DNA of 64,000 bases from Sphingomonas xinjiangensis (GTDB lineage: Bacteria; Pseudomonadota; Alphaproteobacteria; Sphingomonadales; Sphingomonadaceae). The DNA lies in the NCBI RefSeq assembly GCF_014199255.1, contig NZ_JACIJF010000005.1, positions 62,001-126,000 on the forward strand, in the 5' to 3' direction. Under the pieces are notes generated by a model that was not told where the DNA came from, searched no databases, and saw only the letters and a list, made by a program, of their open reading frames with translations. The translations under genes were made by a program, and so were the position numbers. This document shows, piece after piece, positions 54,177 through 63,844 of this stretch. Position 1 is the first letter of the stretch, and every line of letters starts with the position of its first letter.

Positions 54177-54488
54177 ATGACCACCCCGTACGAGAAACAG
54201 AAGAAGCTGCATTTCGAAGTGACGAATGTCGGCCTTCGCGCGCATGCGACTGCTGTCGGGTTGGTGCAGCTGTGCATCGAGTTGCAGCGGGCAAAGGTCT
54301 TGGATGAGGCAGCGATGGACCGCATCAAAAGCGCGATCGCCGATGAAGTTTCGGTCGCGGCGCCACGTGCGGTGTCGTGCCAGAGCTACCGACACGACAT
54401 CAAGGCGCGGTTGGACCGGCTTTTCGCGGGCGAACAGGAACTGGGATCAGCCGACGCGCTGGCGTTCGGCGCGCAGCCAGAGCTTTGA
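54177..54488 (+). CDS. Small protein of unknown function
   Basis: A 103-residue soluble protein from an ATG with a perfect AAGGAG 6 bases upstream. Mostly helical: TTPYEKQKKLHFEVTNVGLR, then a helix with CIELQRAKVLDEAAMDRIKS. There is no signal or membrane segment and no recognised family. It stands alone, with 186 bases of non-coding DNA before it. Confidence 0.65.
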   Translation: MTTPYEKQKKLHFEVTNVGLRAHATAVGLVQLCIELQRAKVLDEAAMDRIKSAIADEVSVAAPRAVSCQSYRHDIKARLDRLFAGEQELGSADALAFGAQPEL

Positions 54489-54521
54489 ACGTCCTCTGAC
54501 AATGCCGGCTTAATCTGAACA

Positions 54522-54656
54522 TCAAGCCACATCCGGCAGTCCGGCGCGGATGTGGCTTGCCATTTCGCGCACCATGCCTGCGGCGAAGATCTGACAAGAT
54601 TCCTTGAACAGAAAGCGGACCATACCGTCCAGATCCGCTATTGACATGATACCCAT
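54522..54656 (-). CDS. Possible 44-aa ORF
   Basis: A minus-strand frame coding for MGIMSIADLDGMVRF and a helical continuation ending SHIRAGLPDVA. It has reasonable codon use but no clear ribosome-binding site, and it could be a remnant or a chance frame. Reported because nothing else occupies this stretch. Confidence 0.25.
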   Translation of the reverse strand: MGIMSIADLDGMVRFLFKESCQIFAAGMVREMASHIRAGLPDVA

Positions 54657-54891
54657 GGAGCACCTGGCAGAGCAACCCCGCTCAACTGAGCACGGTACAC
54701 CTAGTGTATCGCGGCACCCGTGTTCTTCTGTTTCCTGACCGGTTGGGAATGGAACGACCACGAGTATCAAAGGCTTGTTAGGCAAAGCGTCAGCATGCTT
54801 CGATCATCCTGCGTGTTCGCTGCACCACGACTTAGAAGAATCTTTCCGCAATCACCTAAAGCTGAACGCTTTCCTGCATGGTTCCATGCCG

Positions 54892-54920
54892 TTGACCATC
54901 ATCCACGACACGCCTAGAGG
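54892..54920 (+). promoter_or_regulatory. Probable promoter of the cobalamin riboswitch transcript
   Basis: TTGACC (54892-54897), 17 bases, then TAGAGG (54915-54920). The -10 is weak, but transcription would begin within a few bases of the aptamer, which is where a leader RNA promoter should be. A 6-base inverted repeat (GCATGG-TT-CCATGC, 54876-54889) lies just upstream. Confidence 0.4.
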
Positions 54921-54925
54921 CCCAA

Positions 54926-55086
54926 ACGCGACAGGTTCCCCGAAGGGGGATGAAAAGGGAACGGGAAAACCCCGGCTGCCCCTGCAACTGTAAGCGGCGA
55001 GCCGCCGTGCCACATGCCATTGGATCGAAAGGTCTGAGAAGGCGGCACGGACCGGCATAGACCCGTGAGCCAGGAGACCTGCCTGC
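54926..55086 (+). promoter_or_regulatory. Cobalamin (adenosylcobalamin-type) riboswitch
   Basis: The aptamer core is clear: an ACAGGTTCCC opening, GATGAAAAGGGAA, then GGCTGCCCCTGCAACTGTAA, and the terminal B12 box GAGCCAGGAGACCTGCC (55065-55082 region). The AGGT near 54932 and ACCT near 55077 close the P1 helix. It lies about 180 bases upstream of the btuB-like gene and should switch that gene and the following operon off when B12 is plentiful. The expression platform (55087-55265) contains a possible hairpin near the ribosome-binding site. Confidence 0.92.
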
Positions 55087-55265
55087 CGCAGTCGTCCTTC
55101 GTCCGGCCAGGGTGCGCCGAGCGGACGGGAACGGCCGCCCGTGTCAGCGGAGCCGGTCAACCCCAGCGTGACGATAGCATGGTCCGCATGGCTCGCGGAG
55201 GAAGTGGCGTGCGCGCTTCTCCTCGCTTGCGCCGTGCGGACTCCTGTTCGTGCGTGGAGGTTTTC

Positions 55266-57209
55266 TTGATCAAGTTTTCACCGTTACTGGCCGTGCTCCT
55301 ATCCACCACCGCCTGGGCGCAGGAAGCCCCGCGCCCTGACGCCGCCGCGGGCCCGGACAGCGATATCGTCGTCGTCACGGCTACCCGCGCCGCAACGCCG
55401 ATCGACCGCGTGGCGGCGTCGGTCACCGTGCTCGACAAGGCGGCGATCGACCGCAACCAGGATTTTGGCGTGGCGGACCTGCTGCTGCGTACGCCCGGGG
55501 TGACGCTTTCCCGAAACGGTGGTTATGGCACCAACACGAGCCTACGCATCCGCGGTGCCGAGCCCGATCAGACGGTGGTGGTTATCGACGGCGTGAAGCT
55601 GAACGACCCGTCCTCGGCGGGCGGCGGCTACAACTTCGCCAATCTACTCGTGGGCGACGCCGCTCGCATCGAAGTGCTACGGGGCCCGCAGTCGATCCTG
55701 TGGGGCAGCCAGGCAATCGGCGGCGTAGTGAACATCGTCACGCCCCTTGGCGAACGCGATCTGGAGAGCAGCTTCGACGTGGAGGCGGGATCGCGCCAAA
55801 CGGTGAGCGGACGCGCGGCGATTGGCGGACGGACCGGACCACTGGCATGGCGAGTGGGCGCGCAAGCCTTCAGCACCCAGGGTATGTCGGCACTCGCCCC
55901 AACATTCGGTGGCCGCGACACGGACGGTTACTCGAATCAGAGCGTGCAAGGACGCGCAATGCTGGACATCACCAGCGGAGTCAGTGCCGATGTCCGCGGC
56001 TATTATTCGCGCGGGCGCACGGAGCTTGACTCAACCAGCGCCGACACCCGCGACTACTCGCTCAATCGCGAATTCGTCGGCTATGCCGGTCTGAACATCG
56101 ACTTGTTCGACGCACGGCTGCGCAACCGTTTTGCCTATGGCTATACCGACACCGACCGCGACAACTACAATCCGGCACGTGCCCGCGCGCAAAGCTTCGA
56201 TGCTGCGGGACGCAATGAGCGGCTGGAGTATCAAGGCGGCTTTGCCATTGCGGCCGGATGGAACGCGACCTTTGGCGTGGAGAATGAGCGTTCGCGCTTT
56301 CGCTCTGTGTCGCCTTTGGCGTCGCTCGCCACACCGGTGCCTGCACCGGCCCAAGGCCGCGCGGAGATCACCGGCGTCTATGCCGAGCTGAACGCCACGC
56401 TCTTCGATGGACTGACGCTCACCGGGGGCGTGCGCAATGACGATCACAATCGCTTTGGCAGCCAGACTTTGTTCGCGGGCGGCGCAGTCTGGGCGCTGCC
56501 GACCGGCACCGTGTTGCGCGCCAATTATGCCGAAGCGTTCAAGGCGCCAACCTTGTATCAGCTCTTTTCCGAATTTGGTAATCAGGCGCTGAACCCCGAG
56601 GAGGCTAAGGGTTGGGAAGCCGGCGCCGAACAGCGGCTGCTTGGCGGTGTGCTTGCATTCGGCGCGACTTACTTCGAACGTCGCACCACCAACCAGATCA
56701 TCTACAATACCTGCCCCGCGCGGCCGACGGAGCCGCTCTGCTTTCAGCCTGGATCGAACACGCGGCGCGCCGGCTACTACCAGAATGTCGCCCGCGCGTT
56801 CGCGCGCGGAGTGGAAGCGGTCGCGCATGCACAGGTCGGCACCCGCCTGACGCTTGACGGCAATTACAGCTGGACCGAGTCCGAAGACCGCTCCCCCGGC
56901 GCCACGAATGGGCTGTGGTTGCCACGCCGCCCCCGCCATGCGGCCAATGCGTCCATCACCTATACGCTGCCCCATGGTTACGCACTTGGCGTTGCCGCCC
57001 GTTGGGCAGGCGACAGCTTCGACAATGCGGCGAACACGACGCGGCTCGAGAGCTACACGCTTGTCGACCTGCGTGCCGAGCTGCCGGTGACCCATCAGGT
57101 GAAGCTATTCGCGCGCGTCGAGAACCTGTTCGACGAGGAATATCAGACCACCTACCGTTACGGCACGCTAGGACGCAGCCTGTATGCCGGATTTCGCGGT
57201 CGTTTCTGA
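55266..57209 (+). CDS. btuB: TonB-dependent cobalamin receptor (BtuB-like)
   Basis: A 647-residue outer-membrane receptor. A TTG at 55266, with GGAGG 5 bases upstream, begins a proper signal peptide (MIKFSPLLAVLLSTTAWAQ); the frame back to 55065 runs through the riboswitch and has no leader. A TonB-box-like DIVVVTATR is followed by the plug (LLRTPGVTLSRNGGYGTNTS, then RIEVLRGPQSILWGSQAIGG) and a 22-strand barrel ending in Phe (SLYAGFRGRF). The riboswitch upstream fixes the substrate as a corrinoid. Confidence 0.92.
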   Translation: MIKFSPLLAVLLSTTAWAQEAPRPDAAAGPDSDIVVVTATRAATPIDRVAASVTVLDKAAIDRNQDFGVADLLLRTPGVTLSRNGGYGTNTSLRIRGAEPDQTVVVIDGVKLNDPSSAGGGYNFANLLVGDAARIEVLRGPQSILWGSQAIGGVVNIVTPLGERDLESSFDVEAGSRQTVSGRAAIGGRTGPLAWRVGAQAFSTQGMSALAPTFGGRDTDGYSNQSVQGRAMLDITSGVSADVRGYYSRGRTELDSTSADTRDYSLNREFVGYAGLNIDLFDARLRNRFAYGYTDTDRDNYNPARARAQSFDAAGRNERLEYQGGFAIAAGWNATFGVENERSRFRSVSPLASLATPVPAPAQGRAEITGVYAELNATLFDGLTLTGGVRNDDHNRFGSQTLFAGGAVWALPTGTVLRANYAEAFKAPTLYQLFSEFGNQALNPEEAKGWEAGAEQRLLGGVLAFGATYFERRTTNQIIYNTCPARPTEPLCFQPGSNTRRAGYYQNVARAFARGVEAVAHAQVGTRLTLDGNYSWTESEDRSPGATNGLWLPRRPRHAANASITYTLPHGYALGVAARWAGDSFDNAANTTRLESYTLVDLRAELPVTHQVKLFARVENLFDEEYQTTYRYGTLGRSLYAGFRGRF

Positions 57210-57229
57210 AACCAAGAGGAGGAGCGAGC

Positions 57230-57775
57230 ATGACCAATTCCGTCACATCGCAGCGTGCATCAACGCTGTGGATCATGGTGCTTACACTGGCGAGTACGGC
57301 AACGACCCTTGCATTCGCCTGCGCGACACCCTTCCCCGCACTGGCGGCGCTCACCGCGGTGCATATGCGGCAGCGGGACGGCGTCGCCCTGGCGATTGCG
57401 GCATGGGTGGCAAGCCAAGCAGTTGGGTTCGGCTTTCTGGGCTATCCGCATGATCTAGGGACGATGCTAGTGGGCGCGGCGATCGGTGTTGCCGCTGTTG
57501 CAGGTGCCATCGCCGCGCATGCCACCGCGGCCCGCATGACCGCGCCGCTCGCCGCACGGTTGGCGGCAGCGTATCTGGCGGGGTTCGCGGCCTTTAAACT
57601 GGTAATTCTGGCGTTTACCCTAGCGAAGGGCGACCCATGCACCGCCTTCACTGCGGAGGTCCTGGGACGCCAATTACTGCGCAATGCCGCCATCATGGCA
57701 GGACTGCTCGCATTGTATCGCGCGCTGGTCGCGATCGGCGTGCCGGCGGCACGCCCGCCGATGGCAGCGGCATGA
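57230..57775 (+). CDS. Membrane protein of the cobalamin operon, function unknown
   Basis: A 181-residue protein with about five membrane helices (e.g. WIMVLTLASTATTLAFACAT, MLVGAAIGVAAVAGAIAAHA, LLRNAAIMAGLLALYRALVA). The ATG at 57230 has GGAGG upstream. It lies 20 bases after btuB and overlaps the DUF1636 gene (ATGA), so it is under the riboswitch. Size and helix number recall the substrate-binding S component of ECF transporters or a small cobalt/corrinoid permease, but I see no diagnostic motif. No btuCD genes are in the window. Confidence 0.75.
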   Translation: MTNSVTSQRASTLWIMVLTLASTATTLAFACATPFPALAALTAVHMRQRDGVALAIAAWVASQAVGFGFLGYPHDLGTMLVGAAIGVAAVAGAIAAHATAARMTAPLAARLAAAYLAGFAAFKLVILAFTLAKGDPCTAFTAEVLGRQLLRNAAIMAGLLALYRALVAIGVPAARPPMAAA

Positions 57776-58182
57776 AGCTGGTCCCCGTCGGTGACGGTCC
57801 GGCAATCGTCGCCTGCAACAGCTGCCGCTTCAGCGCCGCGGATAAGGACGATGGCGAGGGCCGGCGGGGCGGCGCGTTGATGGTTGCAGCCCTTCGGGCA
57901 ATACAAGCCAGCGACCCTGGATATGCCGAGCTGAAGGTCGAGGAGATGCCCTGCCTGTTCGCCTGCACCGAGTTCTGCACCGTGCATCTGCGCGGTGCGG
58001 GCAAGGTCGGCTATGTCATGGGCCGCTTTGCCCCTGAAGAGGATGCTGCGCGGGCCATTCTGGATTATGCCGTCCACTATTCTGCGAGCGAAGTAGGCCA
58101 AGTGCCGTACAAGGCATGGCCGGACGGCGTGAAAGGGCATTTCATCGTGCGAACCCCGCCCGCTGGCTTTGTCGTCGCATGA
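57772..58182 (+). CDS. DUF1636 protein, Cys-rich, cobalamin-linked
   Basis: A 136-residue protein with Cys in ACNSC near residue 16 and CLFACTEFC near residue 61, the DUF1636 pattern, resembling a thioredoxin-like ferredoxin fold with a metal or Fe-S site. The C-terminal part (PYKAWPDGVKGHFIVRTPP) is conserved in the family. DUF1636 genes are often near cobalamin or CobW genes. It overlaps both neighbours by 4 bases. A role in metal handling for corrin synthesis is a guess from context. Confidence 0.8.
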   Translation: MKLVPVGDGPAIVACNSCRFSAADKDDGEGRRGGALMVAALRAIQASDPGYAELKVEEMPCLFACTEFCTVHLRGAGKVGYVMGRFAPEEDAARAILDYAVHYSASEVGQVPYKAWPDGVKGHFIVRTPPAGFVVA

Positions 58183-59189
58183 CGGGGTTCAAGTCGGCAG
58201 CGGCATTCGAAGCTGCACTGCGGATCTTGCCAGGTCCAGACGAAGCCGCCCGTGCCGCTGCACTGGCACGGCAGTCCGTGCTGACCAAGCCGGCTGGATC
58301 CTTGGGCCGGCTGGAAGAGATCGCGGTCTTTCTAGCCGGTTGGCAAGCACGCGAGCGCCCCCGGCTGGACAGAAGCCGAGTGGCGGTGTTCGCGGGCAAT
58401 CACGGGGTGGCGGCGCGGGGTGTCAGTGCTTTTCCTCCGGCGGTGACGGCGCAGATGGTCCGCAACTTTCGCGAAGGCGGGGCGGCGATCAACGCCTTAG
58501 CGGGTGCCGCGGGACTGGAGCTTATGGTGGTGCCGCTCGAACTGGGTCGCCCCACGGCGGATTTCACCATCGGCCCAGCAATGTCGGAAGATGAGTGTCT
58601 GGTGGCGGTGAATGCCGGCGCGGCGGTGGTCGAACCCGGCTTGGACCTGTTGGTGCTGGGCGAGATGGGGATAGGCAACTCGACGAGCGCCGCAGCGCTA
58701 TGCGCAGCAAGTTTCAGCGGTTCGGCAACCGACTGGGTCGGCCCTGGCACTGGTGTTCACGGCATACAGCTGTCGGCCAAGCTGGCCGTCGTCGAAGCGG
58801 GCCTCGCGCTTCATGCAGGGGCGGACGCGCCGCTGGAGCGGCTGCGGCGACTCGGTGGGCACGAGATCGCGGCTCTGGCGGGCGCGGTGGTGGCGGCGAG
58901 AATGGCGCGCGTGCCAGTGCTGCTCGACGGCTTCATCTGCTGTTCGGCGGTCGCGCCGCTGGCAGTTACAGTTCCGGGCGTGGTTGAGCATTGTCTCGCC
59001 GGTCATGTCTCGGCGGAGCCGGCGCACCAGCGGCTGCTTGACCAACTCGGATTGGAACCCTTGCTTGCGCTCGGCATGCGGCTGGGGGAAGCGAGCGGAG
59101 CCGCGGTTGCGGCGGGGATCGTTCGCGCGGCGGTCGCTGCCCACGATCAGATGGCGACCTTTGCCGAAGCCGGCGTGTCGGACGGGTGA
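58179..59189 (+). CDS. cobT: Nicotinate-nucleotide-dimethylbenzimidazole phosphoribosyltransferase CobT
   Basis: A 336-residue enzyme that makes alpha-ribazole phosphate, the lower ligand of B12. Family motifs include TKPAGSLGRLEEIAVFLAGW, VFAGNHGVAARGVSAFPPAV, GEMGIGNSTSAAAL and VLLDGFICCSAVAPL, and the catalytic Glu near SAEPAHQ. The ATG overlaps the DUF1636 stop. Length is normal. Confidence 0.96.
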   Translation: MTGFKSAAAFEAALRILPGPDEAARAAALARQSVLTKPAGSLGRLEEIAVFLAGWQARERPRLDRSRVAVFAGNHGVAARGVSAFPPAVTAQMVRNFREGGAAINALAGAAGLELMVVPLELGRPTADFTIGPAMSEDECLVAVNAGAAVVEPGLDLLVLGEMGIGNSTSAAALCAASFSGSATDWVGPGTGVHGIQLSAKLAVVEAGLALHAGADAPLERLRRLGGHEIAALAGAVVAARMARVPVLLDGFICCSAVAPLAVTVPGVVEHCLAGHVSAEPAHQRLLDQLGLEPLLALGMRLGEASGAAVAAGIVRAAVAAHDQMATFAEAGVSDG

Positions 59190-59740
59190 ACCCGGTCGCC
59201 GTCCACCTTATGCGCCACGGCGCGCCTGAACTTGCTGGGCGCTTGCTCGGACGTACCGACTGCGGCGTCACGGCAGAGGGCATTGCCGCTTGCGTCCGCG
59301 CTGCCGAGGGGCTCGCGGTGGACATGATCCTGACATCAGACCTGCGGCGATCGGTGGCGTGTGCCCAGGCGATCGGCGTGCCCGTACAAGCCGACCCACG
59401 CTGGCGTGAACTGGACTTTGGCGAGTGGGACGGCTTGGCTGCTGAGCAGGTCAATCCGGTGGCGCTCGCTCGCTTCTATGATGATCCCGACGCCTATCCT
59501 CCGCCGGGCGGCGAACGCTGGGTAGATCTCAAGGCGCGCGTAAGGGCTGCGCTGGCCGAGATCCACGTGCCTACTTTGGTGGTGACGCATGGTGGCGCGA
59601 TGCGGGCAGTCCTTGCGCAAGCCTGCGGCCTCAGCCTTCGTGGCAGCTGGGCATTCGATCTGCCCTACGCCGCGATATTGTCCTTGAAGGTCTGGTCAGG
59701 CGAGCCGCTGACTGCACAAATAACTGGGTTGCGCGCATGA
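59186..59740 (+). CDS. cobC: Histidine phosphatase, probable alpha-ribazole phosphatase CobC
   Basis: A 184-residue phosphoglycerate-mutase-like phosphatase with the RHG motif near residue 10 (LMRHGAP), a second Arg in SDLRRSVACAQAI, the Glu in WRELDFGEWDG, and the second His in VVTHGGAMRAV. Between cobT and cobS it most likely removes the phosphate from alpha-ribazole phosphate. It starts at a GTG overlapping the cobT stop (GTGA). Confidence 0.88.
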   Translation: MNPVAVHLMRHGAPELAGRLLGRTDCGVTAEGIAACVRAAEGLAVDMILTSDLRRSVACAQAIGVPVQADPRWRELDFGEWDGLAAEQVNPVALARFYDDPDAYPPPGGERWVDLKARVRAALAEIHVPTLVVTHGGAMRAVLAQACGLSLRGSWAFDLPYAAILSLKVWSGEPLTAQITGLRA

Positions 59741-60444
59741 AGAGCCTCATCGTCGCGCTCAGTTTCCTTACGCGCCTGCCGATGCCTCGGGTAGAGGCTG
59801 ATGCGGGGGATTTCGCCGACGCGATCCGCTGGTATCCGGCGGTAGGCCTTGCGCTAGGGGCAATCGTGGCGCTCGCGGTTTGGGCCGGCAGCTGGATCGA
59901 TCCTTGGATCGGCGCGTTGGCGGGGCTGATCGCATGGGTTGCAGTTACAGGCGCGTTACACCTGGACGGGCTTGGTGATCTGGCAGACGGCCTCGGCGCG
60001 GCGCATGGCGACAGGGGGCGAATGATGTCGGTCATGACGGACCCGCATATCGGCAGCTTCGGCGTAGTTGCGATCATCGTCCAGCTGCTCGCGAAGCTGG
60101 TGCTGCTGCATGCCGGCATCCACTGGACCGCCCTTGTACTGATACCGTTTGCCGCGCGGATCGGCCCGTTATTCTGGGCACGATGGCTGCCGCCGCTGAA
60201 GCCCGGCCTGGGGGCTAGCGTCGCCTCGGCGGTGCGCCTACGCGATCTGGCCGGGTGGACCGCGATGTGGGCGGCTGCCTGCCTGCTCTTCCCGCCGCTG
60301 ATGGTCGCGCCCGTGACCCTGCTGGGCTGGGCTTGGTGGCTAAAGGCGCGCATCGGCGGGATCAGCGGCGATAGCCACGGCGCCGGGATCGAGTGGTGCG
60401 AAACCGCACTGCTTTTCGTCTCAATCGCCGCGAGCCGTCTCTGA
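59737..60444 (+). CDS. cobS: Adenosylcobinamide-GDP ribazoletransferase CobS
   Basis: A 235-residue membrane enzyme that joins the nucleotide loop to the corrin in the last step. It has the family motif [20 protein letters not shown] followed by the Asp-rich [14 protein letters not shown]. About six membrane helices follow. It overlaps the cobC gene by 4 bases at its start, and its 3' end overlaps the convergent cobQ by 24 bases. Confidence 0.95.
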   Translation: MKSLIVALSFLTRLPMPRVEADAGDFADAIRWYPAVGLALGAIVALAVWAGSWIDPWIGALAGLIAWVAVTGALHLDGLGDLADGLGAAHGDRGRMMSVMTDPHIGSFGVVAIIVQLLAKLVLLHAGIHWTALVLIPFAARIGPLFWARWLPPLKPGLGASVASAVRLRDLAGWTAMWAAACLLFPPLMVAPVTLLGWAWWLKARIGGISGDSHGAGIEWCETALLFVSIAASRL

Positions 60445-61884
60445 CAGTGTGATCAGCGCATCGATGTCGAGATGGCGCTCCAGTTCGGCAGCGATCGCGT
60501 CCAGCGCGGCATTCACCGACGCATGATGGTCTGGCCCCTTTCCTTCCGATCCCAATCGTGCGAGCAGCGCGCGCCGCTGGCCAGCCAGCCCGAGCAGACC
60601 ATGGACATAGCTGCCGCTAACCAACCCGTTCGGGCTTATGGCACCATCCTCGCGTCCATCGTCGAAGCGGACGACAGGACGCGCGGTGTCCGGGCCATCG
60701 GTGCGGCCCATGTGCATTTCATAACCCGTGAACCGCTCCCCATCTGCCAGGCCGGCGACCTCCATCAACGCCTTCTCGCCACTCAGCACAGTGTCGACGG
60801 CGAGCAAGCCTAGTCCTTCGACAGTTCCCGCAGCTCCCTCGATGCCCTGCGGGTCCGCAATCGTCCGACCGAGCATCTGATACCCGCCGCACAACCCCAG
60901 CACGGGCCGCCCGCGACGGACATGCGCGCGGATGTCGATGTCCCAGCCCTGTGCGCGCACGAACGCCGTGTCGGCAGACGTCGCCTTCGAACCCGCAAGA
61001 ATGATAAGTTGTGCGTCAGGGATCGGCTGCCCCGGCGGCACGAGGACCAGATCGACATCCGGCTCCAGCCGGAGTGGATCGAGATCGTCGAAATTGGCGA
61101 TGTGTGGGGTAATTGGACAAGCGATCGTCACCCGCTTGTCAGTGGTCGGAATGGCAGGGCGTTGGAGCACGACGCCGTCCTCGCTCGGCAAGCGGACCGC
61201 GTCGGCCATCCACGGAACCACGCCATAGCCGCGCCAGCCGGTACGCCGCTCGATTGCGGCGTATCCGTCAGCGAACAAAGCGAGATCTCCACGAAACTTG
61301 TTGATCAGGAAGCCGTGGATCATCGCGGCGTCAGCGAGATCTATCACTGCGCGAGTGCCCACCAGCGAGGCGATGACACCACCTCGGTCGATGTCACCGA
61401 CTAGCAGGACGGGCACCCCTGCGGCACGCGCAAAACCCATGTTCGCAATGTCGCCGTCACGCAGGTTGATCTCGGCAGGCGACCCCGCCCCCTCGATTAC
61501 GACGATGTCGGCGGCGCCCCGAAGCCGGTGGTAGCTGGCGAGAACGTCGTCGAGCAGTCCCTCGCGGCCTTCGCGCCACTGAGCGGCGCGCAAGGTGCCG
61601 CGGACTTGGCCATGCACCACCAGTTGCGAGGTGCGGTCCCCCTGCGGCTTCAATAGCACCGGGTTCATGTCGGTGTGCGGCGGCACGCGGGCGGCAAGCG
61701 CCTGGGTCGCCTGCGCGCGACCAATCTCGCCGCCGCCCGGCGTGACGGCTGCGTTGGTGGACATGTTCTGCGGCTTGAACGGGGAAACGCGAAGCCCGCG
61801 GTTGCTCAACGCACGGCAAAGGCCCGCGACCAGCACCGACTTCCCCACGTCGGAGCCGGTGCCCTGAAGCATCAAAGCGCCCAT
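60421..61884 (-). CDS. cobQ: Cobyric acid synthase CobQ
   Basis: A 487-residue amidotransferase that amidates the b, d, e and g side chains. The N-terminal synthetase domain has [20 protein letters not shown] and [12 protein letters not shown]. The glutaminase domain has the nucleophile Cys in [13 protein letters not shown] and a later GYEMHMG. The stop overlaps cobS on the other strand; the 5' end overlaps cbiB by 13 bases. Confidence 0.96.
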   Translation of the reverse strand: MGALMLQGTGSDVGKSVLVAGLCRALSNRGLRVSPFKPQNMSTNAAVTPGGGEIGRAQATQALAARVPPHTDMNPVLLKPQGDRTSQLVVHGQVRGTLRAAQWREGREGLLDDVLASYHRLRGAADIVVIEGAGSPAEINLRDGDIANMGFARAAGVPVLLVGDIDRGGVIASLVGTRAVIDLADAAMIHGFLINKFRGDLALFADGYAAIERRTGWRGYGVVPWMADAVRLPSEDGVVLQRPAIPTTDKRVTIACPITPHIANFDDLDPLRLEPDVDLVLVPPGQPIPDAQLIILAGSKATSADTAFVRAQGWDIDIRAHVRRGRPVLGLCGGYQMLGRTIADPQGIEGAAGTVEGLGLLAVDTVLSGEKALMEVAGLADGERFTGYEMHMGRTDGPDTARPVVRFDDGREDGAISPNGLVSGSYVHGLLGLAGQRRALLARLGSEGKGPDHHASVNAALDAIAAELERHLDIDALITLSETARGD

Positions 61885-62810
61885 GCGGCGCCTCCCGCGA
61901 TGATCCAGAGGATTAGACAGGCCCGGCGGTACACACCTAGTGCGCGGCGGATGTCGGCGGCGGTGGCTTGACTGTCGCCGCTACCGATCCAGGGCTTATC
62001 GGTCATCACACCGTCATAGGCGACGGGCCCCGCGAGACGAAGGCGGAGCGCACCAGCCATCGCGGCTTCGGTCCAGCCGGCATTGGGCGAGGCGTGGAGG
62101 CGTGCGTCGCGCCACATCGTGCGCCAGCCCCCGCCCCCAGCTACGCAGAGGATAGCACCACCCAAGCGTGCCGGGATCAGATTGGCGAGATCGTCGAAAC
62201 GGGCCGCGGCCCAGCCGAATGCGCGCCAACGGGGTTCGCGGTGGCCGATCAGGCTGTCGGCGGTGTTGATGCCCTTGTACGCCCAGAGGCCCGGCAGGCC
62301 GAGGATGAGCAGCCAGAAGAGCGGGGCTGCGATGCCGTCGCAGAAGCTTTCGGCCAGACTCTCGATTGCAGCGCGGGCGACGGCGGGTTCGTCCAGCTTG
62401 GCGGTGTCGCGACCGACGATCTGGGCAACCGATTGACGGGCTTTTTCGAGGTCTCCGGCTTCCAGGGCAGTGGCGATGGGATGGACGTGGTCGTGCAAAC
62501 TGCGCTGCGCCAAGCCTGGAAAGGCTAGGAGTGCTAGTATCGGCCAAATCGAGAAGTCGAGCATCTTGTATACGCTGACTTCGATCAGCCACGGGATGCC
62601 TGCGCCTAGCAGGATGACTAGGAGCAGGGTCGCGACGCCCATCATTTTACGCCTGTTTTCAGTATGTTCTGGGCAGTTCCAGGCGGCTTCGCACCCGTCG
62701 ATCAGGCGAGCGAAGGCGCCGACGGGGTGGCCGATGCGATTGTAGAGCGCGGAGGGCCAGCCGAACGCGGCGTCGAGCATAAGCGCCGCGAGCGCAATGG
62801 GTTCAGCCAC
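61872..62810 (-). CDS. cbiB: Adenosylcobinamide-phosphate synthase CbiB
   Basis: A 312-residue membrane enzyme that attaches aminopropanol phosphate to adenosylcobyric acid. It begins at a GTG (62810) overlapping the cobD stop region by 8 bases, giving the usual start [20 protein letters not shown]. Family stretches are [30 protein letters not shown] and [16 protein letters not shown], then [20 protein letters not shown]. The longer frame to 62948 lies inside cobD. Confidence 0.93.
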   Translation of the reverse strand: MAEPIALAALMLDAAFGWPSALYNRIGHPVGAFARLIDGCEAAWNCPEHTENRRKMMGVATLLLVILLGAGIPWLIEVSVYKMLDFSIWPILALLAFPGLAQRSLHDHVHPIATALEAGDLEKARQSVAQIVGRDTAKLDEPAVARAAIESLAESFCDGIAAPLFWLLILGLPGLWAYKGINTADSLIGHREPRWRAFGWAAARFDDLANLIPARLGGAILCVAGGGGWRTMWRDARLHASPNAGWTEAAMAGALRLRLAGPVAYDGVMTDKPWIGSGDSQATAADIRRALGVYRRACLILWIIAGGAAWAL

Positions 62811-63774
62811 GGCCAAGTGCCTGATCGAGACGGACAAAGTCGGTAGGAAGACCCAGGCGCAGCCAGGTCGGAGCGTAGTCGAACGGGCGCGTGAGGATGC
62901 CTGAACTGGCCAAGTGATCGAACAGATTTGACGCGCGACCGGTCTCAATCAGCCGAAAAAGCGGACATGCGCCCTGCGCGGCGAAGCCGTGGCTGGCGAG
63001 CAGCGCGTCCAGTCTGGCGGCGTCCCGCGCCAGCCGGGTGCGGGTTTCGGATACCCAGGCAGTGTCGCGGTAAGCGGCGGTCCCGAGGGTGATAGCGGTA
63101 CTCGACACCGGCCAGCTGCCGAGCAGATCGGTCAGTCGCGCGACAAGGTCGGCGGCACCGCAGGCGAAGCCGAGGCGAACGCCGGCAAGGCCGTAGAACT
63201 TGCCGAAGGAGCGGAGCACGAGCACGCGGTCCTCGGGTCCCAGCAGCGGCAGGATGCTGGCGCCGTCGATGGCGTCGGCAAAGGCCTCGTCGACGATCAG
63301 CAGCCCCCCCTTCGCCGCCAGCGTGCGGGCCAGATCGCGCAGGCGTTCGGGCGCGATCAGACGGCCATCGGGATTGTTGGGGTTGGCAAGAAGCACGGTG
63401 CCACCCTCCCCCGGCTCCGCAAATGCGACGCTCTGCGCGCCCGGCAACGCGGCGTGGTGGGTGCGGTAACTAGGGCCGATCAGCCTCCACGGCTGGGGGA
63501 GATCGAGCTGTGCGAGCAGGCGCAGGCCGATCTCGCTGCCCGGCAGCGCGGCGGTGGCGAGGCCGGGTGCACCGAACGCGGCAGCGGCGGCCCGGATCAG
63601 CGCATCCAGCGCGGCGACCGAAGGCAGCGCGTGCAAATCGATGTCGGGCGGCGTGGCGGGCATCCAGGGCAGCGGATTGACGCCGGTCGAAAGGTCAAGC
63701 CAAGGCTGCGGCGCATCCGGATAGCAGCGCGCAGCTTCGTCGAGGCGTCCGCCATGGAATGTCAGAGCGTGCAA
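62803..63774 (-). CDS. cobD: Threonine-phosphate decarboxylase CobD
   Basis: A PLP enzyme of the aminotransferase class I/II fold that supplies aminopropanol phosphate. About 323 residues from a TTG at 63774, with GAGG 8 bases upstream, giving the usual [16 protein letters not shown] start; upstream in-frame codons would run towards the divergent cobU gene. Motifs include [23 protein letters not shown] and the PLP-binding Lys in [17 protein letters not shown]. Divergent from cobU with about 70 bases between. Confidence 0.9.
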   Translation of the reverse strand: MHALTFHGGRLDEAARCYPDAPQPWLDLSTGVNPLPWMPATPPDIDLHALPSVAALDALIRAAAAAFGAPGLATAALPGSEIGLRLLAQLDLPQPWRLIGPSYRTHHAALPGAQSVAFAEPGEGGTVLLANPNNPDGRLIAPERLRDLARTLAAKGGLLIVDEAFADAIDGASILPLLGPEDRVLVLRSFGKFYGLAGVRLGFACGAADLVARLTDLLGSWPVSSTAITLGTAAYRDTAWVSETRTRLARDAARLDALLASHGFAAQGACPLFRLIETGRASNLFDHLASSGILTRPFDYAPTWLRLGLPTDFVRLDQALGRG

Positions 63775-63844
63775 CGCAGGGCCTCGACTTGCAGGTTCGC
63801 GCCGTCCATCGGCATCCCCGGCGCGGCTGGCAAGGGGAAAGCGG

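Noticed and set aside
55065..55265. btuB start within the riboswitch
   Set aside because: The in-frame extension covers the B12 box and its platform and gives no signal peptide; the TTG at 55266 does.
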